64,000 nucleotides of DNA, from assembly GCF_000364625.1 (NCBI RefSeq), contig NZ_KB822602.1, forward strand, positions 1-64,000. Reading direction: 5' to 3'. A program made the position numbers and the translations under genes. The stretch is from Pseudomonas thermotolerans DSM 14292 (GTDB lineage Bacteria; Pseudomonadota; Gammaproteobacteria; Pseudomonadales; Pseudomonadaceae). Below the pieces are notes generated by a model that saw only the letters and a list, made by a program, of their open reading frames with translations, did no database searches and was not told the DNA's origin. Below, in pieces: positions 21,724 to 31,245 of the stretch (within the stretch, counting starts at the first letter, position 1; each line of letters opens with the position of its first letter).

Positions 21724-22725
21724 TCACTCGGCGCGGTGCGCGCGGTAGGCTCCGGGGGTCAGCCCGGTCCACTTCTTGAAGGCGCGGTGGAAGGCCGAGG
21801 CCTCGGAGAAGCCGAGCTGCTCGGCGATGGCCTGGATGCTCAGGGCGTCGCGGCCCAGGTGGTAGATGGCCAGGTCGCGGCGCAGCTGGTCCTTGATTTC
21901 CTGGAAGCTGGTGCCTTCCTCGCGCAGGCGGCGGCGCAGGGTCTGCGGGCTGGCGTGCAGTTGGCGGGCGATCTGTTCCAGATCCGGCCAGTGGCGGCAG
22001 TCGCGGCCGAGCAGGCGGCGGATCTGGCTGGTCAGGCTGTCGCCGCTGTCTGGGCGGGCCAGTAGGTCGGCTGGGGAATTCTGCAGGAAGCGCTTGAGGG
22101 TGCGCTCGTCCTGCAGCAGCGGCATGTCCAGGTAGCGGGCCTGGAAGCGCAGGCAGGTGTGCGGCGCCGCGAACCGCCGCGGGCCGGGGAACAGCAGATC
22201 GTACTCGCCGGCGTGGGGCGGTTCGGGGTAGCGGAAGCTGCTTTCGAGCAGGCGGATGCGCTGGCCGATCAGCCAGCTGCCCAGACGGTGCCAGATCACC
22301 AGCAGGCTTTCGGTGAGGAAGTGGTCGGGGTCCCAGAGGGGGCTGGCGTCCAGCACCAGGCGGGCCTGCTCGCCGTCGCGCTCCAGGTGCAAGAGCGGGG
22401 CGTCGGGGAACAGGGCGTAGAACAGGGTGCCGCGTTGCAGGGCCTTCTCGAGGGTCGGGCAGTGGATGATGCTGTGACACATCATGGCGAAGGTGCCGCG
22501 CTTGCTGGGCTGGCGGCCGAAGCCCATGTACTCGTCGTCGAGCAGCTCCCAGATGCGCTGCACCAGGCAGGTGAACTGCTCCGGAGTGACCCGCGCGCGC
22601 GGCTCGTCGAGCAGCTCCGGGTGAATGTTCAGTTCGGCCAGCAGCGGGCGGCTGTCCAGCCCCCGGCGTGCAGCGCCCTGCAGGGCTGCCCGGACGAAGT
22701 GGCTGGCGATGGTGCGTTCGCGCAT
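21724..22725 (-). CDS. AraC-family transcriptional regulator
   Basis: The 333-residue protein has an N-terminal ligand-binding domain of the arabinose-binding-like class (PF12625 type; TCLVQRIWELLDDEYMGFG) and a C-terminal AraC DNA-binding domain, with the second helix-turn-helix in LSIQAIAEQLGFSEASAFHR and the tail KKWTGLTPGAYR. The ATG at 22725 (MRERTIASHF) is chosen; the frame is open to 22908, but that part overlaps the dctA promoter region. Its target is unknown; divergence from dctA makes that gene a candidate. Confidence 0.85.
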   Translation of the reverse strand: MRERTIASHFVRAALQGAARRGLDSRPLLAELNIHPELLDEPRARVTPEQFTCLVQRIWELLDDEYMGFGRQPSKRGTFAMMCHSIIHCPTLEKALQRGTLFYALFPDAPLLHLERDGEQARLVLDASPLWDPDHFLTESLLVIWHRLGSWLIGQRIRLLESSFRYPEPPHAGEYDLLFPGPRRFAAPHTCLRFQARYLDMPLLQDERTLKRFLQNSPADLLARPDSGDSLTSQIRRLLGRDCRHWPDLEQIARQLHASPQTLRRRLREEGTSFQEIKDQLRRDLAIYHLGRDALSIQAIAEQLGFSEASAFHRAFKKWTGLTPGAYRAHRAE

Positions 22726-23055
22726 GAGGGACCATCCGGCAACTGGACCCGGCGATGGTACGCAGGCCGGCGCCGGGCCGACAACCCGAGCCGTGGTGGG
22801 GGGAATCCGCCACCTGCGCTTCCGGGCTTGGCGGGAATCCGCCGGAAAGGCCCGGTAGGACCTGCGCGATGCTTTCTCATCTCGTTGATTCACAAGGGTT
22901 TTATTCATTCTTGCGGGTGTGGCACGGGGCTTGCGATGGGGGCCCGACCTGCTCCGGCAGGTAAGGACAACAAATCCCTCCAGTGAGGAGGGTTAGCGTT
23001 TTGGTGGCGCGGCATCTGGACGGATGCCGGAGCGTCGCCCTTGAGGAAGCCTGTC
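22726..23055 (+). promoter_or_regulatory. dctA upstream region
   Basis: This 330-bp gap separates the divergent AraC-family regulator and dctA. It carries the sigma-54 promoter listed separately, and an AT-richer stretch at about 22868-22912 where an activator such as DctD might bind. No gene is seen in it. Confidence 0.7.
22920..22934 (+). promoter_or_regulatory. sigma-54 promoter of dctA
   Basis: TGGCACGGGGCTTGC carries the -24 TGGCAC (22920-22925) and -12 TTGC (22931-22934) elements with exact spacing for RpoN. In Pseudomonas dctA is activated by the DctB/DctD two-component system with RpoN. Confidence 0.9.
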
Positions 23056-24363
23056 ATGACCCGTACCCCACTCTACAAGAGTCTGTACATCCAGGTTCTG
23101 GTGGCCATCGCCATCGGCATCATCCTGGGGCATTTCTATCCGGAAACCGGCGTCGCCCTTAAGCCGCTCGGTGACGGGTTCGTCAAACTGATCAAGATGG
23201 TCATCGCGCCGATCATCTTCTGCACCGTGGTCAGTGGCATCGCCGGCATGCAGAACATGAAGGCGGTGGGCAAGACCGGCGGCTACGCGCTGCTGTACTT
23301 CGAGGTGGTCTCCACCATCGCCCTGGTGATCGGTCTGGTGGTGGTCAACCTGGTGCAGCCCGGCGTCGGCATGCACGTCGACCCGGCCACTCTGGACGCC
23401 AGCAGCATCGCCGCCTACGCCAAGGCCGGCGAGCAGCAGACCACCGTCGGCTTCCTGCTCAACGTGATTCCGGGCACCGTGGTCGGCGCCTTCGCCAGCG
23501 GCGACATCCTCCAGGTGCTGTTCTTCTCGGTGCTGTTCGCCTTCGCTCTGCAGCGCATGGGCGAGTTCGGCAAGCCGGTGCTGGACTTCATCGACCGCAT
23601 CGCTCAGGTGATGTTCGGCATCATCAACATGATCATGAAGGTCGCCCCGCTGGGGGCTCTCGGCGCCATGGCCTTCACCATCGGCCAGTACGGCGTCGGT
23701 TCGCTGGTGCAGCTCGGCCAGCTGATGCTGTGCTTCTACATCACCTGCCTGCTGTTCGTCCTGCTGGTCCTCGGCGGCATCGCCCGCGCCCACGGCTTCA
23801 GCATCCTGCGCTTCATCCGCTACATCAGCGAGGAGCTGCTGATCGTCCTCGGCACCTCGTCCTCCGAGTCGGCGCTGCCGCGCATGCTGGCCAAGATGGA
23901 GAAGCTGGGCGCCAAGAAGTCCGTGGTCGGCCTGGTGATCCCCACCGGCTACTCCTTCAACCTGGACGGCACCTCCATCTACCTGACCATGGCCGCGGTG
24001 TTCATCGCCCAGGCCACCGACACCCAGATGGATCTGGTCCACCAGTTGACCCTGCTGGCCGTGCTGCTGGTCGCCTCCAAGGGCGCCGCGGGCGTCACCG
24101 GCTCGGGCTTCATCGTCCTGGCGGCGACCCTCTCCGCGGTCGGCCATCTGCCGGTGGCCGGCCTGGCGCTGATCCTCGGCATCGACCGCTTCATGTCCGA
24201 GGCCCGCGCGCTGACCAACCTGATTGGCAACGGCGTGGCCACCATCGTGGTCGCCAAGTGGTGCAAGGGCCTGGACGAGCAGCAACTGGCCCGCGAGCTG
24301 GCCGGCGAGAGCCGTGCCGACGGCGTCGAGCAGGCGTCCGCGGACTCCAGCAAGCTGGCCTGA
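23056..24363 (+). CDS. dctA: C4-dicarboxylate/proton symporter DctA
   Basis: DctA imports succinate, fumarate and malate. The 435-residue protein begins [20 protein letters not shown] and has the glutamate-transporter fold with the serine-rich motif [12 protein letters not shown] and the substrate/sodium loop [13 protein letters not shown]. Its length is typical. It stands alone, behind a sigma-54 promoter and before a strong terminator. Confidence 0.96.
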   Translation: MTRTPLYKSLYIQVLVAIAIGIILGHFYPETGVALKPLGDGFVKLIKMVIAPIIFCTVVSGIAGMQNMKAVGKTGGYALLYFEVVSTIALVIGLVVVNLVQPGVGMHVDPATLDASSIAAYAKAGEQQTTVGFLLNVIPGTVVGAFASGDILQVLFFSVLFAFALQRMGEFGKPVLDFIDRIAQVMFGIINMIMKVAPLGALGAMAFTIGQYGVGSLVQLGQLMLCFYITCLLFVLLVLGGIARAHGFSILRFIRYISEELLIVLGTSSSESALPRMLAKMEKLGAKKSVVGLVIPTGYSFNLDGTSIYLTMAAVFIAQATDTQMDLVHQLTLLAVLLVASKGAAGVTGSGFIVLAATLSAVGHLPVAGLALILGIDRFMSEARALTNLIGNGVATIVVAKWCKGLDEQQLARELAGESRADGVEQASADSSKLA

Positions 24364-24403
24364 CGACGGGCTGCTCCCGGCCGGGGCAGCCCCCGAGATG
24401 ACC

Positions 24404-24447
24404 GACACCCTGCGCGGGGCGACCCTCGCAGGGTGTCGTCGTTTTCG
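24404..24447. terminator. terminator between dctA and trmO
   Basis: GACACCCTGCG (24404-24414) pairs perfectly with CGCAGGGTGTC (24427-24437) across a 12-nt loop, followed by GTCGTTTTC. It serves dctA and, lying just beyond the trmO stop, possibly the convergent gene. Confidence 0.8.
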
Positions 24448-24455
24448 GGCTATGC

Positions 24456-25154
24456 TCAGGCGCCGGCCAGGGGGACTTCCAGCACCCGGATACGCCCCGG
24501 CTCGGGGTAGTGCCAGCGCACCTCCACGTCCCACAGACGGGTGCCATAGCGGCGCTCGGGAGCGGGCTGCTGGTAGGCCGGGCGCGGGTCCTGGGCCAGG
24601 CACTGCTCGATCAGCTCCGTCAGGGGCTCGCCCAGGCGCGCGCCATGCGCCTGCGCGGCGGCCAGGGCGGCGGCGTCCCAGTCCACCGGAATGGCCGCCG
24701 GGGCCTGTTCGGCGATGGCGTTGCGGGCTTCCGCGAGGCTGTCGGCGTAGGGCACGTAGGGCTTGATGTCGAGCACCGGGGTGCCATCCAGCAGATCGAT
24801 GCCGGACAGCCAGAGGCGCCCGGGTTCCACCTTCTCCAGACGCACCACCGACTGGCCGATGCCGTTGGGGCGATGGGTGGAGCGGGTGGCGAACACCCCC
24901 AGCTGGCGGTTGCCGCCCAGGCGCGGCGGGCGCACCTTGAGGCGCGGCTTGTCCTCCAGCGCCTGGTGGAACAGGAATAGCAGCCAGACGTGGCTGACCT
25001 GCTCCAGCCCGGCTACCGCCTCGGCGCGGTCGAAGGGCGCCAGCAGCTCCAACACGCCACGAGCGGCCGGGGCCAGGCGCGGCTGGCGGGGGATGGCGAA
25101 CTTCTCCTTGAAGCAGGAGCGGACGAAGCCGATGGGGGTAACAGAGAAAGGCAT
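24456..25154 (-). CDS. trmO: tRNA t6A37 methyltransferase TrmO (TsaA/YaeB family)
   Basis: TrmO methylates N6-threonylcarbamoyladenosine 37 in tRNA-Thr. The 232-residue product has the VirR/TrmO beta-barrel domain with VTPIGFVRSCFKEKFAIPRQ and THRPNGIGQSVVRLE, plus the C-terminal domain of the long family members (VRWHYPEPGRIRVL). The ATG at 25154 gives a length close to the E. coli protein. Confidence 0.92.
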   Translation of the reverse strand: MPFSVTPIGFVRSCFKEKFAIPRQPRLAPAARGVLELLAPFDRAEAVAGLEQVSHVWLLFLFHQALEDKPRLKVRPPRLGGNRQLGVFATRSTHRPNGIGQSVVRLEKVEPGRLWLSGIDLLDGTPVLDIKPYVPYADSLAEARNAIAEQAPAAIPVDWDAAALAAAQAHGARLGEPLTELIEQCLAQDPRPAYQQPAPERRYGTRLWDVEVRWHYPEPGRIRVLEVPLAGA

Positions 25155-25342
25155 AACGGCACACGTGCAGGGAGGTCCGCGCATGTTAGCGAGCGTGACC
25201 CCTGGTAAGCCATCCTGCTACAACGGCGCGGATTGGGCATAAGCAAAGCGTGCGGCCTGCCGCGGCCTGGTGGCTGTGTGGAAAGCAGCCATCTAGACAT
25301 GCGCGGCAAGGTTTCGGCTTGGATGCTCATTCGACCGTGCAT

Positions 25343-25366
25343 AAAAAAGCCCCGCAGCGGCGGGGC
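25343..25366 (-). terminator. intrinsic terminator of rimO
   Basis: On the minus strand, GCCCCGC (25366-25360) and GCGGGGC (25355-25349) form a stem with a 4-nt loop, followed by six U residues (25348-25343). It lies 19 bp beyond the rimO stop. The remainder of the gap, 25155-25342, shows no gene. Confidence 0.9.
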
Positions 25367-25384
25367 TTCCTTTGGGGGCGTCGA

Positions 25385-26710
25385 TCAGACCGGCTCGGCC
25401 CAGAGGTCGTACTCGTCGGCGTCGGTGACCCGTACGCGGATTTTGTCGCCGGGCTTCACCGTGGTGCTGTTGACGAACACGCTGCCGTCGATCTCCGGGG
25501 CGTCGGCCCAGGAGCGGGCCACCGCGCCCTGTTCGTCCACCTCGTCGATCAGCACCTCGATCTCCTTGCCGATCTTGCGCTGCAGGCGCGCGGCGGAGAT
25601 CGCCTGCTGGTGGGCCATGAAGCGTTCCCAGCGCTCCTGCTTGACGTCGTCCGGCACCTGCGGCAGGCCCAGGTCGTTGGCCGGCGCGCCCTCCACCGGG
25701 GAGTACTGGAAGCAGCCGACGCGGTCCAGCTGGGCTTCACTCAGCCAGTCCAGCAGGTAGAGGAAGTCCTCTTCGGTCTCGCCGGGGAAGCCGACGATGA
25801 AGGTGGAGCGGATGGTCAGCTCCGGGCAGAGTTCGCGCCAGCGCTTGATGCGCGCCAGGGTCTGGTCCTCGAAGGCCGGTCGCTTCATGGCCTTGAGCAC
25901 TTTGGGGCTGGCGTGCTGGAAGGGGATGTCCAGGTAGGGCAGGATCTTGCCCTCGGCCATCAGCGGGATGACGTCGTCGACGTTCGGGTAGGGGTAGACG
26001 TAGTGCAGACGGACCCAGGCGCCCAGGCCGGAGAGCGCCTCGCAGAGCTCCTTCATGCGGGTCTTGACCGGCTGGCCGTTCCAGAAGTCGGTCTTGTACT
26101 TGAGGTCGACGCCGTAGGCGCTGGTGTCCTGGCTGATCACCAGCAGTTCCTTGACGCCGGCCTTGACCAGTCGCTCGGCCTCGCCGAGCACCTCGCCGAC
26201 CGGACGGCTGACCAGCTTGCCGCGCATCGAGGGGATGATGCAGAAGCTGCAGCTGTGGTTGCAGCCCTCGGAAATCTTCAGGTAGGCGTAGTGGCGAGGG
26301 GTGAGCTTGACGCCCTGTGGCGGCACCAGGTCGATCAGTGGGTTGTGCTCGGCCTTCGGCGGCACCACCTCGTGCACCGCGCTGACCACCTGCTCGTACT
26401 GCTGCGGGCCGGTGACCGCCAGCACGCTGGGGTGCACGCCGCGGATGTTGTTCTCGTCCACGCCCATGCAGCCGGTGACGATCACCTTGCCGTTCTCGGC
26501 GATGGCCTCGCCGATCACTTCCAGGGACTCGGCCTTGGCGCTGTCGATGAAGCCGCAGGTATTGACCACCACCACGTCGGCGTCCTGGTAGGTGCCGACC
26601 ACCTCGTAGCCCTCCATGCGTAGCTGGGTCAGGATTCGTTCGGAATCGACCAAAGCTTTCGGGCAACCGAGACTGACAAATCCGACTTTCGGCGTGGCGG
26701 GGGTGGACAT
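25385..26710 (-). CDS. rimO: ribosomal protein S12 methylthiotransferase RimO
   Basis: RimO adds a methylthio group to Asp88/89 of ribosomal protein S12 using two 4Fe-4S clusters. The 441-residue protein has the N-terminal methylthiotransferase domain ([18 protein letters not shown]), the radical SAM motif CNHSCSFC and a C-terminal TRAM domain. The ATG at 26710 ([11 protein letters not shown]) is favoured over one at 26734 as it gives the normal length. Confidence 0.96.
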   Translation of the reverse strand: MSTPATPKVGFVSLGCPKALVDSERILTQLRMEGYEVVGTYQDADVVVVNTCGFIDSAKAESLEVIGEAIAENGKVIVTGCMGVDENNIRGVHPSVLAVTGPQQYEQVVSAVHEVVPPKAEHNPLIDLVPPQGVKLTPRHYAYLKISEGCNHSCSFCIIPSMRGKLVSRPVGEVLGEAERLVKAGVKELLVISQDTSAYGVDLKYKTDFWNGQPVKTRMKELCEALSGLGAWVRLHYVYPYPNVDDVIPLMAEGKILPYLDIPFQHASPKVLKAMKRPAFEDQTLARIKRWRELCPELTIRSTFIVGFPGETEEDFLYLLDWLSEAQLDRVGCFQYSPVEGAPANDLGLPQVPDDVKQERWERFMAHQQAISAARLQRKIGKEIEVLIDEVDEQGAVARSWADAPEIDGSVFVNSTTVKPGDKIRVRVTDADEYDLWAEPV

Positions 26711-26961
26711 GCTGGCTAACCTCTGGGCGCTCACGAGGCGCCTTGATCAAAAAACGCGCGATTTTAGCGACCGTCCCGAGCCTTGACCAGAGCCGGCTCG
26801 GCAGCTTCCGGCGGGGCCTGAAGCCGTGCCAAGTGTAGGCGGCCAAAAGCCTGGGGGCGCTTGCGGGGTGGATTGTCCGGCGGCGCTGTGACGCCCTTCT
26901 TGACACCGGTCATGGTCGATGGCGGGCAGGCCGGCACAATGGGAAACGACAAGGAGGGAAA

Positions 26962-27402
26962 ATGACCTATCTGCTGCTGAAGTTCCTGCATATCAGTGCC
27001 GCCGCCTTCTTCATCGGCGGGGTGTTCTTCGAGGTGATGATCCTCAGCCACGCGGCGCGACAATTGGAGACGGGGCCGCGCGAGCAGTTGTCCCGGGCGC
27101 TTGGCCAGCGCGCCAGCCAGGTGATGCACTGGGTGGTGCTGGTGCTCTACGGCGCCGGTCTGGGGCTGGCCTGGCAGTATCGCGCAGCGCTGCATGCGCC
27201 TTTCGCCAGCAGCTTCGGCACCCTGCTGAGCCTGAAGATCCTCCTGGCGCTGAGCATTCTCTGCCACTTCCTTGGCGTGGCCTACCTGCTGCGCACGGGG
27301 CGCATGACTCCGGCGCGCTCGCGGCTGATCCACGTGAGCGTGCTGGTGCAGATGATCGCCATCCTGTTCCTCGCCAAGGGCCTGTTCCTGCTCACCTGGT
27401 AG
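26962..27402 (+). CDS. CopD-like four-helix membrane protein
   Basis: The 146-residue protein has four transmembrane helices and resembles the CopD-like membrane domain, with histidines in helix 1 (LKFLHISAAAFFIGG), in VMHWVVLVLY and ILCHFLG that could bind heme or metal. The role in copper handling is only inferred from the family name. AAGGAGGG precedes the ATG. It lies upstream of ubiUVT but is separated by an ANR-type box and a promoter. Confidence 0.65.
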   Translation: MTYLLLKFLHISAAAFFIGGVFFEVMILSHAARQLETGPREQLSRALGQRASQVMHWVVLVLYGAGLGLAWQYRAALHAPFASSFGTLLSLKILLALSILCHFLGVAYLLRTGRMTPARSRLIHVSVLVQMIAILFLAKGLFLLTW

Positions 27403-27442
27403 GCTGCAGCGACCGACTGTCGCACGGGGGCGGCGGCGCCGA

Positions 27443-27483
27443 TTGATCCCGGTCAAGGCGCGTCCGCCACGGCTGGCTAGAGT
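27443..27483 (+). promoter_or_regulatory. ANR/FNR-type box and promoter for ubiUVT
   Basis: TTGATCCCGGTCAA (27443-27456) matches the FNR/ANR consensus TTGATnnnnATCAA at nine of ten defined positions. A -10-like TAGAGT follows at 27478-27483, placing the box at about -41 from a predicted start, the class II activator position. Confidence 0.7.
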
Positions 27484-27543
27484 GGCCGGCGTTCCGGTCG
27501 CGGCTTGCGGCCGCGACTATCCCGAACTGCACGAGGAGCTGTT

Positions 27544-28539
27544 ATGCACCTGGTATGTCCGGCCGGCAGCCTGCCCGCGCTCAAGGCCGCTCTGCGACAG
27601 GGGGCGGATGCCGTCTACGTGGGCTTCCGCGACGACACCAACGCCCGCCACTTCGCCGGGCTGAATCTCGATGAGCGCCAGCTGGAGAGCGGTCTGGACC
27701 TGGTGCGCAAGGCCGGTCGGCAGCTCTACGTGGCGGTCAACACCTACGCCCAGCCGGATGGCTGGATACGCTGGCAGCGCGCCGTGGATCGCGCCGCCGA
27801 GCTCGGCGTGGATGCCCTGATTGCCGCCGACATCGGCGTACTGGCCTACGCCAGTCGGCGGCATCCCGATCTCGCCCTGCACCTCTCGGTGCAGGGCTCG
27901 GCCACCAACCCGGCGGCCCTGGAGTTCTACCGCTCGCGCTACAACATCCGCCGTGCCGTGCTGCCGCGGGTGCTGTCCCTGGCCCAGGTGCGCCAGGTGG
28001 CGGAACGCACCTCGGTGCCCCTGGAGGTGTTCGCCTTCGGCAGCCTGTGCATCATGGCCGAGGGGCGCTGCCACCTGTCCTCCTACGTCACCGGCGAGTC
28101 GCCCAACCTCTGCGGGGTCTGCTCGCCGGCCAGGGCGGTGCGCTGGGAGCAGACCCCCCAGGGCCTCAATTCGCGGCTCAACGGCGTGCTCATCGACAGC
28201 TACGCCGACGGCGAGGCGGCCGGCTACCCGACCCTCTGCAAGGGCCGCTTCCTGGTGGACGGCCAGCGCTACCACGCCCTGGAGGAGCCGACCAGTCTGA
28301 ACACCCTGGAGCTGATCCCGCAGCTGGCGGCCATGGGCATAGATGCAGTGAAGATCGAGGGCCGCCAGCGCAGTCCGGCCTATGTCGAGCAGGTCACCCA
28401 TGTCTGGCGCCAGGCCTTGGATGCCTACCGGCGCGCGCCCGAGACCTTTGCCGTGCAGTCCAGCTGGCGCGCCGCCCTGGGCGGTCTGTCCGAAGGCAGC
28501 CAGACTACCCTGGGCGCCTACCATCGTTCCTGGCAGTGA
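27544..28539 (+). CDS. ubiU: ubiquinone biosynthesis protein UbiU (peptidase U32 family)
   Basis: UbiU and UbiV form a 4Fe-4S heterodimer that hydroxylates the ubiquinone ring without oxygen, using prephenate as hydroxyl donor. The 331-residue product is the length of E. coli UbiU and has the U32 fold with the cysteine set in EGRCHLSSYVTG, NLCGVCSP and PTLCKGR. The start MHLVCPAGSLPALKAAL is preceded by AGGAGCTGTT. ubiU, ubiV and ubiT are tightly linked and follow an ANR box. Confidence 0.95.
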   Translation: MHLVCPAGSLPALKAALRQGADAVYVGFRDDTNARHFAGLNLDERQLESGLDLVRKAGRQLYVAVNTYAQPDGWIRWQRAVDRAAELGVDALIAADIGVLAYASRRHPDLALHLSVQGSATNPAALEFYRSRYNIRRAVLPRVLSLAQVRQVAERTSVPLEVFAFGSLCIMAEGRCHLSSYVTGESPNLCGVCSPARAVRWEQTPQGLNSRLNGVLIDSYADGEAAGYPTLCKGRFLVDGQRYHALEEPTSLNTLELIPQLAAMGIDAVKIEGRQRSPAYVEQVTHVWRQALDAYRRAPETFAVQSSWRAALGGLSEGSQTTLGAYHRSWQ

Positions 28540-28546
28540 GGGCTGC

Positions 28547-29434
28547 ATGAAGCTCAGTCTAGGTCCCGTGCTGTTCTACTGGGAACGCAGGAAGCTGCTG
28601 GATTTCTACGCCGAGATGGCCCAGCTGCCGCTGGACATCATCTATCTGGGCGAAACCGTGTGCGCCAAGCGCCGCGCTCTGTCCCTGGACGACTGGCTGG
28701 GTCTGGCACGCGACCTGCGCGAGTGCGGCCGCGCCGAGCTGGTGCTCTCCGGGCTGACTCTGGTGGAGGCGGCGTCCGAGCTGTCCAGCCTGCGCCGCCT
28801 GTGCGACAACGGCGAGCTGCTGGTGGAGGCCAACGACATGGGGGCGGTGCAATTCCTCCACGAGCGGGGCCGGCCCTTCGTCGCCGGCCCGGCGCTGAAC
28901 CTCTACAATGCCCATGCTCTGGCCGAACTGCAGGACTGCGGCATGCTGCGCTGGGTGCCGCCGGTGGAATGCTCGGCGCGCCTGCTGCGCGACTGCCTGG
29001 TACAGATGGATATGCTTGGCCGGCGTCGCCCCGCGGTGGAGGTGTTCGCTTACGGCCACCTGCCGCTGGCCTATTCGGCGCGCTGCTTCACCGCGCGGGC
29101 ACGCAACCGCGCCAAGGACGACTGCCAGTTCGTCTGCCAGGAATACCCGGAAGGCATTCCACTGCTCAGTCAGGAAGGCGAGCGGCTGTTCACCCTCAAC
29201 GGCATCCAGACCATGTCCGGCCAGGTGGGCAACCTGCTGCCCGAGTACCCGAAGTTGAGCGGCCTGGGTGTCGAGGTGCTGCGTCTGAGCCCGCGCGCCG
29301 AGGGCATGGCCGAGGTGGTGCGAGCCTTCGACGAGGTACGCTGCGGCGCGCTGCCACCGTTGGCGGTGGACGGCTGCAACGGCTACTGGCACGGCAAGCC
29401 GGGGATGCTGCGGGTCGAGGAGGTGGAGCTGTGA
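28547..29434 (+). CDS. ubiV: ubiquinone biosynthesis protein UbiV (peptidase U32 family)
   Basis: UbiV is the partner of UbiU in oxygen-independent ubiquinone hydroxylation. The 295-residue product carries the four cluster cysteines expected: one in LGETVCAKRR and three in SARCFTARARNRAKDDCQFVC. It starts 7 bp after ubiU and its stop overlaps the GTG start of ubiT, consistent with one transcript. Confidence 0.95.
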   Translation: MKLSLGPVLFYWERRKLLDFYAEMAQLPLDIIYLGETVCAKRRALSLDDWLGLARDLRECGRAELVLSGLTLVEAASELSSLRRLCDNGELLVEANDMGAVQFLHERGRPFVAGPALNLYNAHALAELQDCGMLRWVPPVECSARLLRDCLVQMDMLGRRRPAVEVFAYGHLPLAYSARCFTARARNRAKDDCQFVCQEYPEGIPLLSQEGERLFTLNGIQTMSGQVGNLLPEYPKLSGLGVEVLRLSPRAEGMAEVVRAFDEVRCGALPPLAVDGCNGYWHGKPGMLRVEEVEL

Positions 29435-29895
29435 ACTGGGCGCGGCTGGCCCTGCGCCTCGGCGAGCCGCTACTGCCCCTGGGGCGCCGGGTGCCCTTCG
29501 CGGTGCAGAAGCTGGTGCTGGAGAAGGCCTTGGCGCGGATCTTCGCCAGACCTTTGCAGGATGGCGCCTTCGACCTCCTGGAAGGCCGCTGGCTGCGTCT
29601 GGAGATCAGCGACCTGGGCCTCGCCTGGTGCCTGACCCGCACGCCCGGGGGGCTCAGGCTGGCCAGGCGGGCTCCGGTGGACGTGTGCATCCGCGGCAAC
29701 TGGCGGGAATTCCTGCTGCTGGCCAGCCGCCAGGAGGACCCGGACACCCTGTTCTTCCGCCGCCGCCTGGTGATCGAGGGCGACACCGACCTGGGCCTGG
29801 CGGTAAAGAACCTGCTCGACTCTCTGGATCCCGAGGAACTGCCGCCGCAGCTGTGGCGGGCGATGCAGGAACTGGGAGCGGCGCTGCGCCAGTAG
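29431..29895 (+). CDS. ubiT: ubiquinone biosynthesis accessory factor UbiT (SCP2 domain)
   Basis: UbiT is the anaerobic counterpart of UbiJ and binds ubiquinone intermediates through a sterol-carrier (SCP2) domain. The 154-residue protein shows the SCP2 pattern VDVCIRGNWREFLLLASRQEDPDT and LFFRRRLVIEGDTDLGL. The GTG start overlaps the ubiV stop in a GTGA junction. Together the three genes should allow ubiquinone synthesis under anoxia, for instance during denitrification. Confidence 0.92.
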   Translation: MNWARLALRLGEPLLPLGRRVPFAVQKLVLEKALARIFARPLQDGAFDLLEGRWLRLEISDLGLAWCLTRTPGGLRLARRAPVDVCIRGNWREFLLLASRQEDPDTLFFRRRLVIEGDTDLGLAVKNLLDSLDPEELPPQLWRAMQELGAALRQ

Positions 29896-30024
29896 CGCCC
29901 CCATGCCAACCCTCTCTTCGGAGGGGCAGAGGTATTCGTGTTGCCGGTCGGGCTCTGGTGGCCGTCAATTTCTCCCCGTTTCCGCCTGCGGGAGCGGGGC
30001 CGGGAGAGAGGGCCGCTCCGGCAC

Positions 30025-30747
30025 CTACCGCAGGCGCCGCTCGCGGAACTGCCCGGGCGTCAGGCCGAACTGCTGGCGGAAAGCGGCGATGAAGGCGCTG
30101 ACGTTCTCATAGCCCAGGGCCCAGGCCACCTCCTTGACCGATTCGCCCTGCTCCAGTCGCGCCAGGGCCTGGATCAGGCGGGCGCGCTGGTACCAGCGGG
30201 AGAACGACAGCCCGGTCTGCTGCTGGAAGTGCCGGGTCAGGCTGCGCGGGCTCATACCGATGCGCCGCGCCCAGTCCGGCTGGCTGATGCGCTCGCCGGG
30301 GGCGGCGAGGATGGCGCGGCAGAGGTTGAGCAGGCGCGGGCTGCCGGGCAGGGGCAGGGCGTATTCGTGGCGTTCGGCGCCTTGCAGCTCGTCGACCAGC
30401 ACGGCCAGACGCCGGTGCTGGGCCGGGGCGTCCCCGTCCGTGGCGGCGATCCGCTCGATCAGCGCGCAGGCCAGGGTGCTGGCCGCCACCAGGCGCGGCT
30501 CCGCCGGCAGGGCCGCCGCCTCCTCGGCGGAGAACCACAGCGCCAGGCCGCGCACCGCACCGCAGGTCAGAGCCTGATGGGCGCAGCCCGGCGGCAGCCA
30601 GCCGAGGTTGCCGGCGCTCATCGCCAGCTGCCGGTCGGCCAGCTCCAGCAGCAGAACCCCCTGTTCCAGCCAGTACAGCTGGCCCCTGGCATGGCTGTGC
30701 CAGGGCGTGAGGTGGCGCCCCGGGTGGTCGATCCGTTCGCTGCGCAT
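30025..30747 (-). CDS. AraC-family transcriptional regulator with cupin domain
   Basis: The 240-residue protein has an N-terminal cupin (HPGRHLTPWHSHARGQLYWLE) and a C-terminal AraC DNA-binding domain (RRIGMSPRSLTRHFQQQTGL and GESVKEVAWALGYENVSAFI). It is divergent from the small NTF2-like gene 96 bp away, which may be its target. The ligand is unknown. Confidence 0.85.
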   Translation of the reverse strand: MRSERIDHPGRHLTPWHSHARGQLYWLEQGVLLLELADRQLAMSAGNLGWLPPGCAHQALTCGAVRGLALWFSAEEAAALPAEPRLVAASTLACALIERIAATDGDAPAQHRRLAVLVDELQGAERHEYALPLPGSPRLLNLCRAILAAPGERISQPDWARRIGMSPRSLTRHFQQQTGLSFSRWYQRARLIQALARLEQGESVKEVAWALGYENVSAFIAAFRQQFGLTPGQFRERRLR

Positions 30748-30843
30748 CCTGGCCGAATAGCGTTATTGACTGGCGGAGTGCCGATACTACGCCAGGCTTC
30801 CCTGCCTGCACACTGGCCGCAGCCAAAGCGAGAGGAGTCAATC

Positions 30844-31233
30844 ATGTCGCCCATGCAACTGATCAGTGAAACCCTGAAGTGTCTGGGCCGCCTGCATGCG
30901 CTCGCCCTGGAGGAGTTCGGTGCCGCCTTCGCCGCCGATTACCGGCAGTGCGTGGACGGCGTGGAGCTGGATCGGGCCGGCTTCCTGCGTCACCTCGAAG
31001 CCCTCCGGGCGGCTACCCGGTACCTGGAGGTACGGATCCTCGCTGCGGCGTCGGAGGGCGGCCAGGTGTTCACCCACCATCTGGTGGAGGTGGAGAAGAC
31101 CGACGGCCACCGCGCCCGGGTGGAGGTGCTGGCCCGTTTTCAGGTGGCGGATGGGCTGATCCGCCGCTGCGACGAGCTGACCCGGTTGCTCGCCGGCAGC
31201 GCGGCGGATCGCGACCTGGGCTCGCGCTGCTGA
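30844..31233 (+). CDS. NTF2-like/SnoaL-type protein
   Basis: The 129-residue product resembles small NTF2-like proteins: a helical start followed by strands with ATRYLEVRILAAASEGGQVFTHHLVEV and ending VADGLIRRCDELTRLLAG. Function is unknown; such proteins are isomerases, hydrolases or ligand binders. GAGAGGAG precedes the ATG. It faces the AraC regulator and converges on the gbu operon. Confidence 0.65.
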   Translation: MSPMQLISETLKCLGRLHALALEEFGAAFAADYRQCVDGVELDRAGFLRHLEALRAATRYLEVRILAAASEGGQVFTHHLVEVEKTDGHRARVEVLARFQVADGLIRRCDELTRLLAGSAADRDLGSRC

Positions 31234-31245
31234 AGACCCGCGCGC

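Noticed and set aside
22993..25164. 723-codon minus-strand open frame across dctA
   Set aside because: It lies antisense to dctA and continues in another frame through trmO; composition is Gly/Arg/His-rich without domain motifs, as expected of a GC-rich shadow.
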